From Berkiella sp964594635 (GTDB lineage: Bacteria > Pseudomonadota > Gammaproteobacteria > Berkiellales > Berkiellaceae), in the NCBI GenBank assembly GCA_964594635.1, contig CAZQMV010000012.1, positions 1-64,000 of the forward strand: a stretch of DNA of 64,000 nt, read 5' to 3'. This document shows, piece by piece, positions 44,462-53,833 of the stretch. Position numbers and translations under genes: made by a program. Numbering within the stretch: the stretch's first letter is position 1; each line of letters begins with the position of its first letter. The notes beneath the pieces were generated by a model. It saw nothing but the letters and a program-made list of their open reading frames with translations. It was not told the origin of the DNA and did no database searches.

Positions 44462-45952
44462 ATGCTTGATCAAAAAACACTTCAAAATCTGCTTAGTACA
44501 ATACCTGCAGACATAACATTTGCTGATTTTTTGAGCGAAAAAGGCTACAGCACGCAAATTAACCACCTCAACATTCATTTAAATCCCTCACAGAAAATCG
44601 ATTTCTCGGGTTGCCAATTTAATGCAGTGCAATTTACAGGGAATTTTCACGGATCCACCTTTGAACAGGTTTCATTTACAAATTCGAATTTTCGAAAAGC
44701 CATTTTTTCCATGAGTACTTTTAAAGATTCAACCTTTCATAACTGTGGTTTTGTTGACTCGAATTTAAAAGGATCCTCTTTTATTAATAATGAATTGAAC
44801 GCTACAAAATTTTGGAATAGTGATATTTCTAATGCAGCATTTATCAATTCAAGCATTAACCATGCTGTGTTTGCTAAATCAAAATTCGACAATGTGCTAG
44901 ATTATGAAAATAAAATTACTGATCTCCATATTGTTTTTAACCAAGATTACTACAAAGTGGATTATGCCTTTAACGAGGCGCATTCGCACCAAGTCAAGCC
45001 CGTTATTGCCATAATCGGTGATACACAGTGGCATAGCACACCGTATTATATTCTTGACAAGTATTCAGGTAAGCCTGTTACTATCGATCAGGATGCTCCT
45101 GCTAGCATTGATACTGATGCATTAAATGTTGAAATTAAACATGTTTTAAATGAAATTAAAGAGAGTGGTCTAAAGTATCCCAGTATTGTTCAACAAATAT
45201 TGCATTCCGAACAGCCCATGATACAAACTATTAAAGCCAGCGCTTATCAAGCGATGGGAAATGCCGATGCCGTATGGATCCCAGGTGGCCCCGATCTTCA
45301 CCCTGAATTTTATGGTGAAGAAAACACCTACTCTTACCCTTCCTATGATTATTATCGCGAAATTCTAGAATTTTCATTAACTGAAGCCGCCTTGAAAATG
45401 GATAAACCCATTTTAGGGGTTTGTCATGGCTCGCAACTGGTGAATGTCTATTACGGTGGCACCCTTCATCAAAATGTTGATGGTCACGGTGGTGGAATAA
45501 CGCCACAATTAGAAGTGCATACCCATGACGGATTACTAGGCTCAGTGATTGATGGCCCAATTCATGGCCCAAGTTACCATCACCAAGCTGTTAAAGATGT
45601 CGCCCATCCCTTACAAGTCGTCGCTACTTATAATGGCGTGATTAAAGCCACTCAAGCAACCGATGGCAGCAAAATGATGCTGACGCAATTTCATCCTGAA
45701 TATGAATACGATAAAAACAGCGAAAACATTTTAAATCTGTTTGTGGATTTAAGCTCTGAGGAGAAAATGCGGGCAAAAGCGATCCAAATCAGCGAGGTGG
45801 TAGATTTTGGGACATCGTTAGAAAGTATTTTAGCGAATGATAAACCTATTGAAGCTGTTCATCATCATCAAGGATCAACATTGAGCGCATATTTGCCACA
45901 TTTTGTGACACAGCTGTGTTATGGTGAAGTGGAAGCGGTGACTGTTATTTAA
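44462..45952 (+). CDS. Pentapeptide-repeat protein fused to class I glutamine amidotransferase (C26)
   Basis: Residues about 45-145 (numbered from this ATG) are pentapeptide repeats, with F or L every fifth place (FSGCQFNAVQF, FTNSNFRKAIFS, FKDSTFHNCGFVDSNLKGSSF). After a linker comes a PuuD/gamma-glutamyl hydrolase-like amidotransferase: AVWIPGGPDLHPEFYGE, nucleophile Cys321 in GVCHGSQL, and the His411-Glu413 pair in TQFHPEYEY. The triad is complete, so hydrolysis of a gamma-glutamyl bond is likely. The fusion itself I do not know as a standard family. The frame opens at TTG 44432, but the ATG at 44462 is preferred. Confidence 0.82.
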   Translation: MLDQKTLQNLLSTIPADITFADFLSEKGYSTQINHLNIHLNPSQKIDFSGCQFNAVQFTGNFHGSTFEQVSFTNSNFRKAIFSMSTFKDSTFHNCGFVDSNLKGSSFINNELNATKFWNSDISNAAFINSSINHAVFAKSKFDNVLDYENKITDLHIVFNQDYYKVDYAFNEAHSHQVKPVIAIIGDTQWHSTPYYILDKYSGKPVTIDQDAPASIDTDALNVEIKHVLNEIKESGLKYPSIVQQILHSEQPMIQTIKASAYQAMGNADAVWIPGGPDLHPEFYGEENTYSYPSYDYYREILEFSLTEAALKMDKPILGVCHGSQLVNVYYGGTLHQNVDGHGGGITPQLEVHTHDGLLGSVIDGPIHGPSYHHQAVKDVAHPLQVVATYNGVIKATQATDGSKMMLTQFHPEYEYDKNSENILNLFVDLSSEEKMRAKAIQISEVVDFGTSLESILANDKPIEAVHHHQGSTLSAYLPHFVTQLCYGEVEAVTVI

Positions 45953-45977
45953 AACCGCCCCCTCCCTAGCCCTCCCC

Positions 45978-46034
45978 CGCGAAGCGGGAGAGGGGATCGA
46001 GAAAGCTGTTGCTGTTTCCCTCTCCCGCTTCGCG
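45978..46034. repeat. REP-like inverted pair between convergent genes
   Basis: A 17-base arm (45978-45994) recurs in inverted orientation at 46018-46034 with no mismatch; each arm itself holds the CCCGC/GCGGG stem. The arm is nearly the same as that of the 60-base palindrome at 3237-3296. It lies between a plus-strand gene and the minus-strand alanine dehydrogenase gene, the usual place for REP elements, and may end transcription from both sides. Confidence 0.85.
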
Positions 46035-46041
46035 AGATAGT

Positions 46042-47160
46042 TTACAAATCCAACACTTCCATTGGTGAATAAACCTTCAGACCCAATGCCGTTGCAACTG
46101 CAGGGTGTGTAATTTTACCGCGATGAACGTTTAAGCCTTCGCGTAAACGGCTATCTTCTAACAGTGCGCGCTTATACCCTTTATTTGCGATATCAATAAT
46201 ATAAGGAACAGTTGCATTATTGAGTGCAAAAGTGGAAGTACGAGGTGCACCACCTGGCATGTTCGCCACGCAGTAATGCACAATGCCATCAACCAAATAG
46301 GTAGGTTCAGCATGTGTGGTGGGCAAACTGGTTTCAAAGCAACCGCCTTGATCAATCGCCACGTCAACCAATACAGCGCCGGGTTTCATGTTCTTTAACA
46401 TGGCTCTTGAAACTAACTTGGGCGCCGATCCACCTGGCACCAAGACCGCGCCAATAACTAAATCGGCTTTGCACACATAGCGATCGATCGCATCTTGGGT
46501 TGCGTAGATAGTATGTAAGCTATGACCAAATTGGGCATCTAATTCACGTAAACGTTTCAACGACTTATCCAGAACGGTTACTTGAGCACCCACGCCTATC
46601 GCCATCATTAACGCGTTGGTGCCGACAACACCTGCGCCCAAAATCACGACATGACCTGGCTCAACCCCAGGAACCCCACCCAGCAGGACCCCACGGCCAC
46701 CTTGGGCTTTTTCCAACGCATGAGCACCCGCTTGTACTGACATACGGCCTGCTACTTCACTCATGGGTGCAAGTAACGGTAAACGCCCTTGGTCGTCTGT
46801 CACGGTTTCATAAGCAATAGCTGTACAACCTGATTCAATGAGTAAATTAGCTTGGATAGGATCGGGGGCTAGATGTAAGAAGGTAAACAGGATCTGTCCT
46901 TCACGGAGCATTTTACATTCGTTGGGCTGGGGCTCTTTGACCTTAACGATGAGATCCGTCGTCGCGAAAATCTCAGCAGCCGTATCTACTATAATGGCCC
47001 CTGCTTGGCGGTAATCGTCATCGCTGATATCAATACCAGCCCCCGCATTGGTTTCAACAAATACTTCGTGGCCATTTCCAACGGACTCACGGACACTACT
47101 TGGGACCATGCCCACTCGGTATTCGTGATTTTTGATTTCTTTTGGTACACCAATTCGCAT
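46042..47160 (-). CDS. ald: Alanine dehydrogenase
   Basis: Reversibly deaminates L-alanine to pyruvate with NAD. MRIGVPKEIKNHEYRVGMVP at the N-terminus, the KVKEPQPNE segment with the pyruvate-binding Lys, MSEVAGRMSVQAGAHALEKA, and the NAD fold VVILGAGVVGTNALMMAIGVGAQV are diagnostic. Length 372. The ATG at 47160 is chosen over an upstream TTG. It stands alone, converging on the pentapeptide/amidotransferase gene. Confidence 0.97.
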   Translation of the reverse strand: MRIGVPKEIKNHEYRVGMVPSSVRESVGNGHEVFVETNAGAGIDISDDDYRQAGAIIVDTAAEIFATTDLIVKVKEPQPNECKMLREGQILFTFLHLAPDPIQANLLIESGCTAIAYETVTDDQGRLPLLAPMSEVAGRMSVQAGAHALEKAQGGRGVLLGGVPGVEPGHVVILGAGVVGTNALMMAIGVGAQVTVLDKSLKRLRELDAQFGHSLHTIYATQDAIDRYVCKADLVIGAVLVPGGSAPKLVSRAMLKNMKPGAVLVDVAIDQGGCFETSLPTTHAEPTYLVDGIVHYCVANMPGGAPRTSTFALNNATVPYIIDIANKGYKRALLEDSRLREGLNVHRGKITHPAVATALGLKVYSPMEVLDL

Positions 47161-47476
47161 GAACAAAGGCTCCGTGTCGTGTCAAAAATTGAGAAGAACA
47201 TTAAGGCTTAATCTGGTAGAAGTCAAACATATACCCATATAAATAACCCAGTTTAATAACATATTAATGACCTTGGCAAAAGCGGAAGATGCTGTGATCT
47301 ATTAGCCATAAAAATTGCGATCCGCTTGATTTAGACAGCAAATTTCCTTCTGATTTAGAAAAGATCCATAAGCTAAAAAAATAAATTGAGTTAAGGGCCA
47401 TATTGGGTTGCCCAACTACACTTTATCTGTCTTACTGGTTATACCCTTCAGTAAACAAACATCGACAAGGAATGTC
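47161..47476. other. Divergent gap upstream of ald and the unknown protein gene
   Basis: About 316 bases with no gene that I trust. It must hold the promoter of ald (minus) and that of the unknown protein at 47477 (plus). AAGGA stands five bases before the ATG at 47477. No repeat, hairpin or clear consensus promoter was seen. Confidence 0.4.
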
Positions 47477-48133
47477 ATGGGTAAGTCAACAGAAGGTGTT
47501 GTCTTAAAAGACGGCCAAATAAAAGAGACTTTATCAAACGCTCTTGCACAGCTTGATATCTCATCAGTTGTCAATGATCGCGAGATAGAAGCTCGTTCAC
47601 AATTTGTCCAAGATCTTAAAAAAGCGATTGGTGATCTCACCAACCCGCTAATGCCGATTGGCATCAAGCTAACCTTACAGCGGCTAATTCTAGAAAGTGT
47701 CTACTATATCGAACATGGCAATGAAAATACTTTTGTACGGCTATGTGACGACGCAATCGAAGTCTGCGGACAAGGGTGGAGTGTTTTAAGTTATTGGATG
47801 AGTACTTCACAAAATATTTGTTACGCCATCCATTGGAGTTTAAGGGATGCGCTGGACAAGCATAATAAAGAAATGCTGAAAGTAACAACACAACAGAATC
47901 ATGCTTCTAAAAATGATCCTGTTGCCTCATGTTCAAATAATCCGAATGCAGCAAGAAACTTGGATGATAACTCCATACCAACGAAATATTCATTTCCTTT
48001 GTTTAACACAACGTTGATGAAGCGTATGCTGATGCAATGTGGTCAAGAACAACGCAAAAATGAAGCTTCGTTAGTTCTGGTGAATCCCGATCCTTTTGCT
48101 TCTTGCCAAGAGCTATATAAAAATAAGTTTTAG
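47477..48133 (+). CDS. Unknown protein
   Basis: A 218-residue soluble protein that I do not recognise. It starts MGKSTEGVVLKDGQIKETLSN; the ATG at 47477 with AAGGA is preferred over the frame's earlier start at 47408. The central part (about 50-125) is helical and rich in hydrophobics (LTLQRLILESVYYIEHGNE, WSVLSYWMSTSQNICYAIHW), the following 50 residues are Asn/Ser-rich and probably disordered, and the tail is again ordered. Ends at a good terminator. No membrane helix or signal peptide. Possibly lineage-specific. Confidence 0.6.
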   Translation: MGKSTEGVVLKDGQIKETLSNALAQLDISSVVNDREIEARSQFVQDLKKAIGDLTNPLMPIGIKLTLQRLILESVYYIEHGNENTFVRLCDDAIEVCGQGWSVLSYWMSTSQNICYAIHWSLRDALDKHNKEMLKVTTQQNHASKNDPVASCSNNPNAARNLDDNSIPTKYSFPLFNTTLMKRMLMQCGQEQRKNEASLVLVNPDPFASCQELYKNKF

Positions 48134-48244
48134 ATCTCGTTATCGTAGTAGATGTCGTAGTGGAAGTATAAGTTGATTTTTTGGTAGTGCGAAAAGCAAA
48201 ACTAAAAAGAATAAAACTTTTGAGATCCCGACACTGCATAAGAT

Positions 48245-48275
48245 AAAGCCCCTCTTCTGGGGCTTTTGTTTTTCT
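48245..48275 (+). terminator. Rho-independent terminator
   Basis: AAAGCCCC (48245-48252), loop TCTTCT, GGGGCTTT (48259-48266), then TGTTTTT. A classic terminator for the unknown plus-strand gene ending at 48133; it lies close to the end of the convergent Cys-motif gene. Confidence 0.9.
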
Positions 48276-48600
48276 AGAATTTACTTCGTTTTCGAACAAG
48301 ATTTGTTACATTGTTAGGCTTGAGTATGGAACCTATTTCTTGAGTGATGGTTTTCAATTTTTTCAAGCAACCACATGATGTACAGGTTCCACCAAAAGCC
48401 GTTAATCCGACTGAATTCTCTTTTTGGCTATGTTTGCAAAACAAGGATAATGCCTCTTTTAGTACTGCGAGTGATTTTGTTTTTTCAACTTCAGCAAACG
48501 TTGTTAATAAAAAGGCTTCAACTTCTTTTTTCTGACGATATTTTTCCAAAACACTTTTCGCATTCGCAAAAAATTGCGGGAATTGGCTATCAGTTAACAT
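48274..48600 (-). CDS. Small protein with CxxCxC motif, linked to prsR
   Basis: A 108-residue protein, unrecognised. The first 65 residues look all-helical (FPQFFANAKSVLEKYRQKKEVEAFLLTTF); then comes GGTCTSCGCLKKLK, a cluster of three Cys with CxxCxC spacing that could bind metal or form a disulfide. GGAG stands six bases before the ATG, and the gene begins three bases after the prsR stop, so it is very likely the third gene of the prsK-prsR operon. Function unknown; position suggests a role in the same signal system. Confidence 0.7.
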   Translation of the reverse strand: MLTDSQFPQFFANAKSVLEKYRQKKEVEAFLLTTFAEVEKTKSLAVLKEALSLFCKHSQKENSVGLTAFGGTCTSCGCLKKLKTITQEIGSILKPNNVTNLVRKRSKF

Positions 48601-48603
48601 ACC

Positions 48604-49977
48604 CTACTCCTTTACTGATAATTCTCTTTCCGTCATTGCAAGCTTTTCCATTAAATTATAGAGTGTTGGCCTCGTTACACCCAACAATTCTGCTGCTTTA
48701 GACATATTGCTATCGCAGTAGTTGAGCGCCGTGGTGATCGCCTCCTTTTCTGCTGAATCACGTATTTGTTTAAGATTAAACGGCATAGCATGTAAATCAT
48801 TAAACGGTAGATCCAGATCCGACAGCGTTATTTGAGAGGTGTCTGCCATCACAACTGCCCGCTTGATCTTATTCTCAAGTTCTCGAACATTCCCTGGCCA
48901 TGAATAACTGTGAATGGCATCTAATGCCTCTGGCGTAAACCGTTTCACCGGTCGTTTATATTCTTGGGCAAATCGACTCAAAAATAACCTTGCCATCACC
49001 GCCGCATCACCAATTCTCTCTCTTAGAGGCGGTATAGAGATGGTGACTTCGCTTAAACGATAATAGAGATCTTCACGGAAAGTGTGAGCTTGGATGGATT
49101 CTTGTAAGTCATGATGTGTGGCACAAACGACCCTTACATCAACCGAAATCTGGCTTCTGCCACCCAAGCGTTCAAACGTTCGCTCTTGTAGAAAGCGTAA
49201 CAATTTGGGTTGTAACGATATGGGTAAATCACCAATTTCATCAAGGAACAAAGTGCCTTTATTAGCCATTTCAATTTTACCCAGGGTTTGCTTAACTGCC
49301 CCGGTAAATGCCCCTTTTTCATAGCCAAACAATTCACTTTCAAGCAATGTTTCTGGAATGGCTGCACAGTTGATCGCAACAAAGGGTTCATGTGAACGAT
49401 CACTATGCTCATGCAAAGCATTGGCTAATACTTCTTTGCCGGTGCCACTTTCTCCTAATAACAAAATACTAATATTGTTAGGAGCCACTTTTTGCACCGT
49501 ACGACACACTTTTTGCATACTGGGGCTGCTGGTTAAAATGCCCTTAATTGAATGACTTAGGGTTAGCGTGTTTAATTGGTTATATTCTTTTTCTAAGGTG
49601 TGCAGATAATAAGCTCTGTCTACAATCAGACTTAATGCTTGAGATTCAATAGGCTTAACATAAAAATCATAAGCACCCATATTAATTGCTTGCATGGCGA
49701 CAATGCGATCAGATTGCCCTGTTACCATGATGACTTTAGTGCTTGGTGACAATGAAACAATCTCTTGTAGGATATTTAGTCCTTCTTCATAACCACAAGG
49801 ATCAGGTGGAAGGCCTAAATCTAAGGTGACTACGCCTGGCTCATAGCGCCTTAATTTCGTAATGGCTTCAATTTTATCTTGGGCTGTGATGACTTCATAG
49901 TTGCTAAATGCCCACTTTAATTGTTCTCTTAATCCTTCATCGTCTTCTATCACTAATAAATAGGGTTTATCAGTCAC
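48604..49977 (-). CDS. prsR: Sigma-54-dependent response regulator, PrsR type
   Basis: NtrC-class regulator: receiver domain with phospho-acceptor Asp53 and the DLGLPPDPCGYEEGLNIL segment typical of PrsR from PEP-CTERM/exosortase systems; AAA+ domain with Walker A GESGTGKE (175-182), GAFTGA (222-227) for sigma-54 contact and LFLDEIGD (243-250); C-terminal Fis-type helix-turn-helix (MSKAAELLGVTRPTLYNLM). Length 457. It lies 22 bases beyond its kinase. All functional residues are present. Targets are sigma-54 promoters; none convincing was found in this window. Confidence 0.92.
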   Translation of the reverse strand: MTDKPYLLVIEDDEGLREQLKWAFSNYEVITAQDKIEAITKLRRYEPGVVTLDLGLPPDPCGYEEGLNILQEIVSLSPSTKVIMVTGQSDRIVAMQAINMGAYDFYVKPIESQALSLIVDRAYYLHTLEKEYNQLNTLTLSHSIKGILTSSPSMQKVCRTVQKVAPNNISILLLGESGTGKEVLANALHEHSDRSHEPFVAINCAAIPETLLESELFGYEKGAFTGAVKQTLGKIEMANKGTLFLDEIGDLPISLQPKLLRFLQERTFERLGGRSQISVDVRVVCATHHDLQESIQAHTFREDLYYRLSEVTISIPPLRERIGDAAVMARLFLSRFAQEYKRPVKRFTPEALDAIHSYSWPGNVRELENKIKRAVVMADTSQITLSDLDLPFNDLHAMPFNLKQIRDSAEKEAITTALNYCDSNMSKAAELLGVTRPTLYNLMEKLAMTERELSVKE

Positions 49978-49999
49978 TGCTACTTCCTTTTATAATGAA

Positions 50000-52099
50000 C
50001 TACGCAAAACTCTGTTCTTTCCCACACTTTGGAACCATCGGAAATTCCAGTGTAAAAGTTGACCCTTTATCTTTAATGGTTTCTACTGATAGCTTACCAC
50101 CTACAGTGTGGACATATTCTTTCGCTTCATAAACGCCAATGCCCATCCCTTTTTCACCTTTGGTTGTGATAAAGGGCTTATATAGATCGCCATGTAAAAA
50201 TTCGGCTTCCATACCACAACCGGTATCTTTGATGGCGATCAGGAGTTTATTGCCTGTTTCAATGACCGATAACACCACTTCACCGTGTTCTGGCGTAGCT
50301 TCTTGCGCATTTTCAACCAAATGGCATAGCACGTTCACCATTTGATCTTCATCACCCAGCACTTGAATATCCTTATTTTTGATTTTCCATTCCATTCTAG
50401 GAACAGGATGACGGTGATTAGTTAATTGGATCACTTTTTGAATGGTTGAAGCGATACAAACCGTTTGAGGACTAAGGAGTCGCTCTCTATCACGCATTTG
50501 CAATAACAGCCGGTCAATTTTATCTGCCGCATGCTCCATCGTTAAAAACGCACTACGAATAAATCCTGGATTATTTTCATGCTTTTCACGGTTACTATTC
50601 ATGAGTTTTAATTGGGATTGAACATTTTTCAAATCATGCATCACAAAGGCTGATAATCGATTAAATCCTTCAAACTGGCGAGCGATTGCCAGCGCTTCTG
50701 CATTCCTTTCTTGCACCAAGCAAATAACGGCTTGGCGACCCGCCATTGAAAGCAGATCTAATACTTCCCAATTAATATTAAAAAACGTCACTCTAGGATG
50801 AGCCAAAATCACAAAGGCATGTAACCGATTACCATGTAAGAGCGGCACTAATAACCAAGCCCAGGAAAACTGGCGAATGGCTTGCGGCACACTGACAAAG
50901 GAAAAAGCACGATCATTTTCACTCAAGTGTGAAGGAATTTCTAACGCACGTTGTGATTGCTGTAAATAATCGGTAAATGCGCATGGCTCGATGACCACTT
51001 CTTGATTGGGGAAAGCGCTATGCCAACAATCTTTTAGAACATATCCTCGGTTTTCTTCCCATTCAAATAAGACGCCCTTACGGCTTTGCACCATATCCGC
51101 CAGCGCTTTAATCACGCGAGTCGTTAATTGTCTTTGATCATCATTGGCATATAACAGTAATGAGAATCGGATCCACTCTTCACGATAATCGTAACGAAGT
51201 TTGAAAAAGTTTTTTGAAATAAAGACTTTGGTCCAAGCTCTAGCACGGCCCGAAGATAACATGATAGCTAATAAAACTAAGGCACCGGTAAAAAAGAGGA
51301 TCTGTAATGCATCTCCCCATGTGCCAGCCCATTCCCTAATAAAGCAACTGACCATGATCATGGTCAACAAATAAATACCGCTGGAAATGAAGATGGTTGA
51401 GCGAAAAATAACGGTCCGTGAAGGTAAGATTTCAGCTTGCCATTTATGATGACGCAACGCACTCAACACGATCAATGGCGCAACAAGCGTAGAAATAGCT
51501 CCTCTTGCTTGCCAAATGCTAATGCTAATGTTGTTTAAGATAGCTGCATTGGCATACATATAGAAATCGTAGCAATAGACAATGCCCATCCCGATACATA
51601 AAAATTTGAGCCGCCATCTTTGGTGCCCCATTGAACCGCGATAGATTTGCTCAATGAGTGCTAAAACTAAGATTGAAAATAATACCGATTCACTATAGGC
51701 ATAGGTACTTAATTGATCAGCAATGTCAGTTTGCCAAGCGACTATTTCAATTACACTAATGCAAAAAACAGAAAATAATAAACAACCCACAAACCCATAA
51801 AAGGCGTGGTTAAAAAACCAGCGCTTTTCTTTTGCTTGATGCGTCAGTTTTAATAATTTGATAAAGCATGCAAACCAAAACGCATCGTTCACAATTTCTG
51901 ATAGGGTAACAACCGAATAGTTTGCGATAAAACCCGCTGCATAGAGGGTCGATAAAATAGCCCACACCATTGCTGTGCAAGCACTTAGCGCTAAAATAGG
52001 AAACTGTAAACGGGTAGGTCGATGAGACAATAGAACAAGCGAGACAAGTGCAAAAGCAATTGCGCAGGAAAGATAGCTGGCAACTGCAATTTCTGGCAT
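50000..52099 (-). CDS. prsK: Membrane histidine kinase, PrsK type
   Basis: The 699-residue protein starts with about eight to ten hydrophobic helices (first 290 residues), then a GAF-like domain, then a kinase core. The H-box is MHDLKNVQSQLKLM with His488, an unusual form typical of PrsK (FVVHDLKNL type); N-box Asn is in LVENAQEA (about 597) and the G-boxes are DTGCGM and GEKGMGIGVYEAK. In exosortase-bearing bacteria PrsK and PrsR control exopolysaccharide and PEP-CTERM protein genes. No exosortase or PEP-CTERM protein is visible in this window. Partner is the downstream prsR. Confidence 0.9.
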   Translation of the reverse strand: MPEIAVASYLSCAIAFALVSLVLLSHRPTRLQFPILALSACTAMVWAILSTLYAAGFIANYSVVTLSEIVNDAFWFACFIKLLKLTHQAKEKRWFFNHAFYGFVGCLLFSVFCISVIEIVAWQTDIADQLSTYAYSESVLFSILVLALIEQIYRGSMGHQRWRLKFLCIGMGIVYCYDFYMYANAAILNNISISIWQARGAISTLVAPLIVLSALRHHKWQAEILPSRTVIFRSTIFISSGIYLLTMIMVSCFIREWAGTWGDALQILFFTGALVLLAIMLSSGRARAWTKVFISKNFFKLRYDYREEWIRFSLLLYANDDQRQLTTRVIKALADMVQSRKGVLFEWEENRGYVLKDCWHSAFPNQEVVIEPCAFTDYLQQSQRALEIPSHLSENDRAFSFVSVPQAIRQFSWAWLLVPLLHGNRLHAFVILAHPRVTFFNINWEVLDLLSMAGRQAVICLVQERNAEALAIARQFEGFNRLSAFVMHDLKNVQSQLKLMNSNREKHENNPGFIRSAFLTMEHAADKIDRLLLQMRDRERLLSPQTVCIASTIQKVIQLTNHRHPVPRMEWKIKNKDIQVLGDEDQMVNVLCHLVENAQEATPEHGEVVLSVIETGNKLLIAIKDTGCGMEAEFLHGDLYKPFITTKGEKGMGIGVYEAKEYVHTVGGKLSVETIKDKGSTFTLEFPMVPKCGKEQSFA

Positions 52100-52154
52100 C
52101 GTTTCTCCTGAGATAAGGGATCAAAACCGACGGCTACTGCTTTCTATACTACCT

Positions 52155-53726
52155 CTACTTGTCAATAATTAATGCTAATTGACTAAATTCGTTTAACAAG
52201 GCCTGACATAATGCATAACTGCGTTGTTCTATTTCAACGGCATTATTAATAACTTGTCCATCTTCATGTACTAATCCTACCTTCTGTTGGGTAAGGAATT
52301 CAGTAAGCTTTTGGCTTAACTCTTTGACAGAAATTTGCCCGTCGCAATTTTGTAATAAAAATCTTTCAATATCGCTCAACGAAATCGTTTCATGCCGACC
52401 ATTCGTTACCCACGACTGATGCTGTAACTGGTAATGTATCCACTCTGCCGTGAGCGGATTTTCTCCCGGCTCTTCGGCATAACTTCCACTACTTGAATGG
52501 ATTTTAACCAATCCCCCCAGCACTAAGCGCATGAGATTCAATTCTTCTATCAGATACCGCTCTACGGACGCACGATCAAGTTTGGCCATATCCTTCATGA
52601 CACTAACACATAATTCATCAAAAGCAATCGGTTTTCCTTTTTGAGCAGCTAATTTAAGCATGGCAACTTTTGCTAAAGGGACAGTCAAGCTCAACGTAAT
52701 GTGCTGCCCTATAAAGCGCATGCTGTTTTCATTCATGAGATCCTTTTCAGGATCTCCCTCTACTATCCCAGCAAAAGTTAAATAAAATTCCTTGATTTGT
52801 GAAGTATAAAGACTGCGGTTTATCTTGACGTTTTCGTGGCAAAGCAATGTACAGCGAAAGCGTTGATTTCGAATAAAATCCAGATATTGTCCACAACTCA
52901 CCACGTCATTGATTTTATTCATTTCCTTTGACAACGATTCTGGCAAGTTACTCGGATACATTTGAGCTAAATCGGTATCGGCCAAGTAGGCTAAGTGATA
53001 TTTTTTGGCATTTTCAACAAACTGATAAAAATACAGCGGTTCATTGATTTCACCTAAATGATCATGTACCAAATAGGAATCTGGTTGCTTGGCTAATATA
53101 TCAATTTCAGTCCGTAAAAATTTAGCATATGGAGAATCATCTTCTCCCAAGCCTTGGACCATAAATTGTAATACTTGACGTGCTTCTTTGGCTCTGGCGA
53201 TAGGAGATTCAATGAATTTGGTATGATAGAGCATCATTTCGCGAATACTTCTAACTACATTCCATCCAGGAAGGGTGTTATAGCTAACGTAAGCGACACC
53301 ATGGGGTGCAAGATGTTGCTGACAAACGCTTAATATCTTTTCTCGAATAGCTTCTGGCACCCAAGAGTAGATCCCATGGCAAATAATGTAATCGAATTGG
53401 CCAAAGGAGGGTGTGATCGCCTCTATCCCAAGGTGAAATACCTTGATGTTAGTTAACTTGAGTTCTTTTATGCTGCGCTCTGCTTTTTGAATTTGTACCG
53501 CGCTTAAATCAACACCTATAATGTGAGCAGAGGGTGCCTGACAGGCCATAGGAATAATATTGCCGCCACTTGCACACCCTAGCTCTAAAATACGCGCATG
53601 AGCAAATTCAGTGGGTGCTAACCCAAATAATTTCGCCAATGTATATAAATGATCCGGGTGTGTTTGCGAGTACGAGCGACTTTCATATTCAGTAATATCG
53701 TAGGAGAAAGCAGCGCTAACAGACAT
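52155..53726 (-). CDS. SAM methyltransferase with methyltransferase-regulatory domain
   Basis: Residues about 40-190 are a class I methyltransferase (ARILELGCASGGNIIPMA; DYIICHGIYSWVP; GVAYVSYNTLPGW), and the following part matches the regulatory domain that follows such methyltransferases (MVQGLGEDDSPYAKFL; YLVHDHLGEINEPLYFYQF). The last 180 residues are a winged-helix-like section seen in the same family. Length about 523. The ATG at 53726 is used; a TTG at 53738 is also open. Divergent from the spermidine-synthase-like gene. Methyl acceptor unknown. Confidence 0.85.
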   Translation of the reverse strand: MSVSAAFSYDITEYESRSYSQTHPDHLYTLAKLFGLAPTEFAHARILELGCASGGNIIPMACQAPSAHIIGVDLSAVQIQKAERSIKELKLTNIKVFHLGIEAITPSFGQFDYIICHGIYSWVPEAIREKILSVCQQHLAPHGVAYVSYNTLPGWNVVRSIREMMLYHTKFIESPIARAKEARQVLQFMVQGLGEDDSPYAKFLRTEIDILAKQPDSYLVHDHLGEINEPLYFYQFVENAKKYHLAYLADTDLAQMYPSNLPESLSKEMNKINDVVSCGQYLDFIRNQRFRCTLLCHENVKINRSLYTSQIKEFYLTFAGIVEGDPEKDLMNENSMRFIGQHITLSLTVPLAKVAMLKLAAQKGKPIAFDELCVSVMKDMAKLDRASVERYLIEELNLMRLVLGGLVKIHSSSGSYAEEPGENPLTAEWIHYQLQHQSWVTNGRHETISLSDIERFLLQNCDGQISVKELSQKLTEFLTQQKVGLVHEDGQVINNAVEIEQRSYALCQALLNEFSQLALIIDK

Positions 53727-53833
53727 AGTATCTCTCAACTCAAAAAGAATACTATTTCAGTTAAGTAAAATGGCTGTCAACTTATAGCCGGCCATTTGGC
53801 ATTCAACAATTAGTTTTCTTACTAGGAGCTGCC

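Noticed and set aside
47408..47476. Hydrophobic N-terminal extension of the unknown protein, possibly a signal peptide
   Set aside because: The ribosome binding site fits the later ATG at 47477, and no site exists before 47408.
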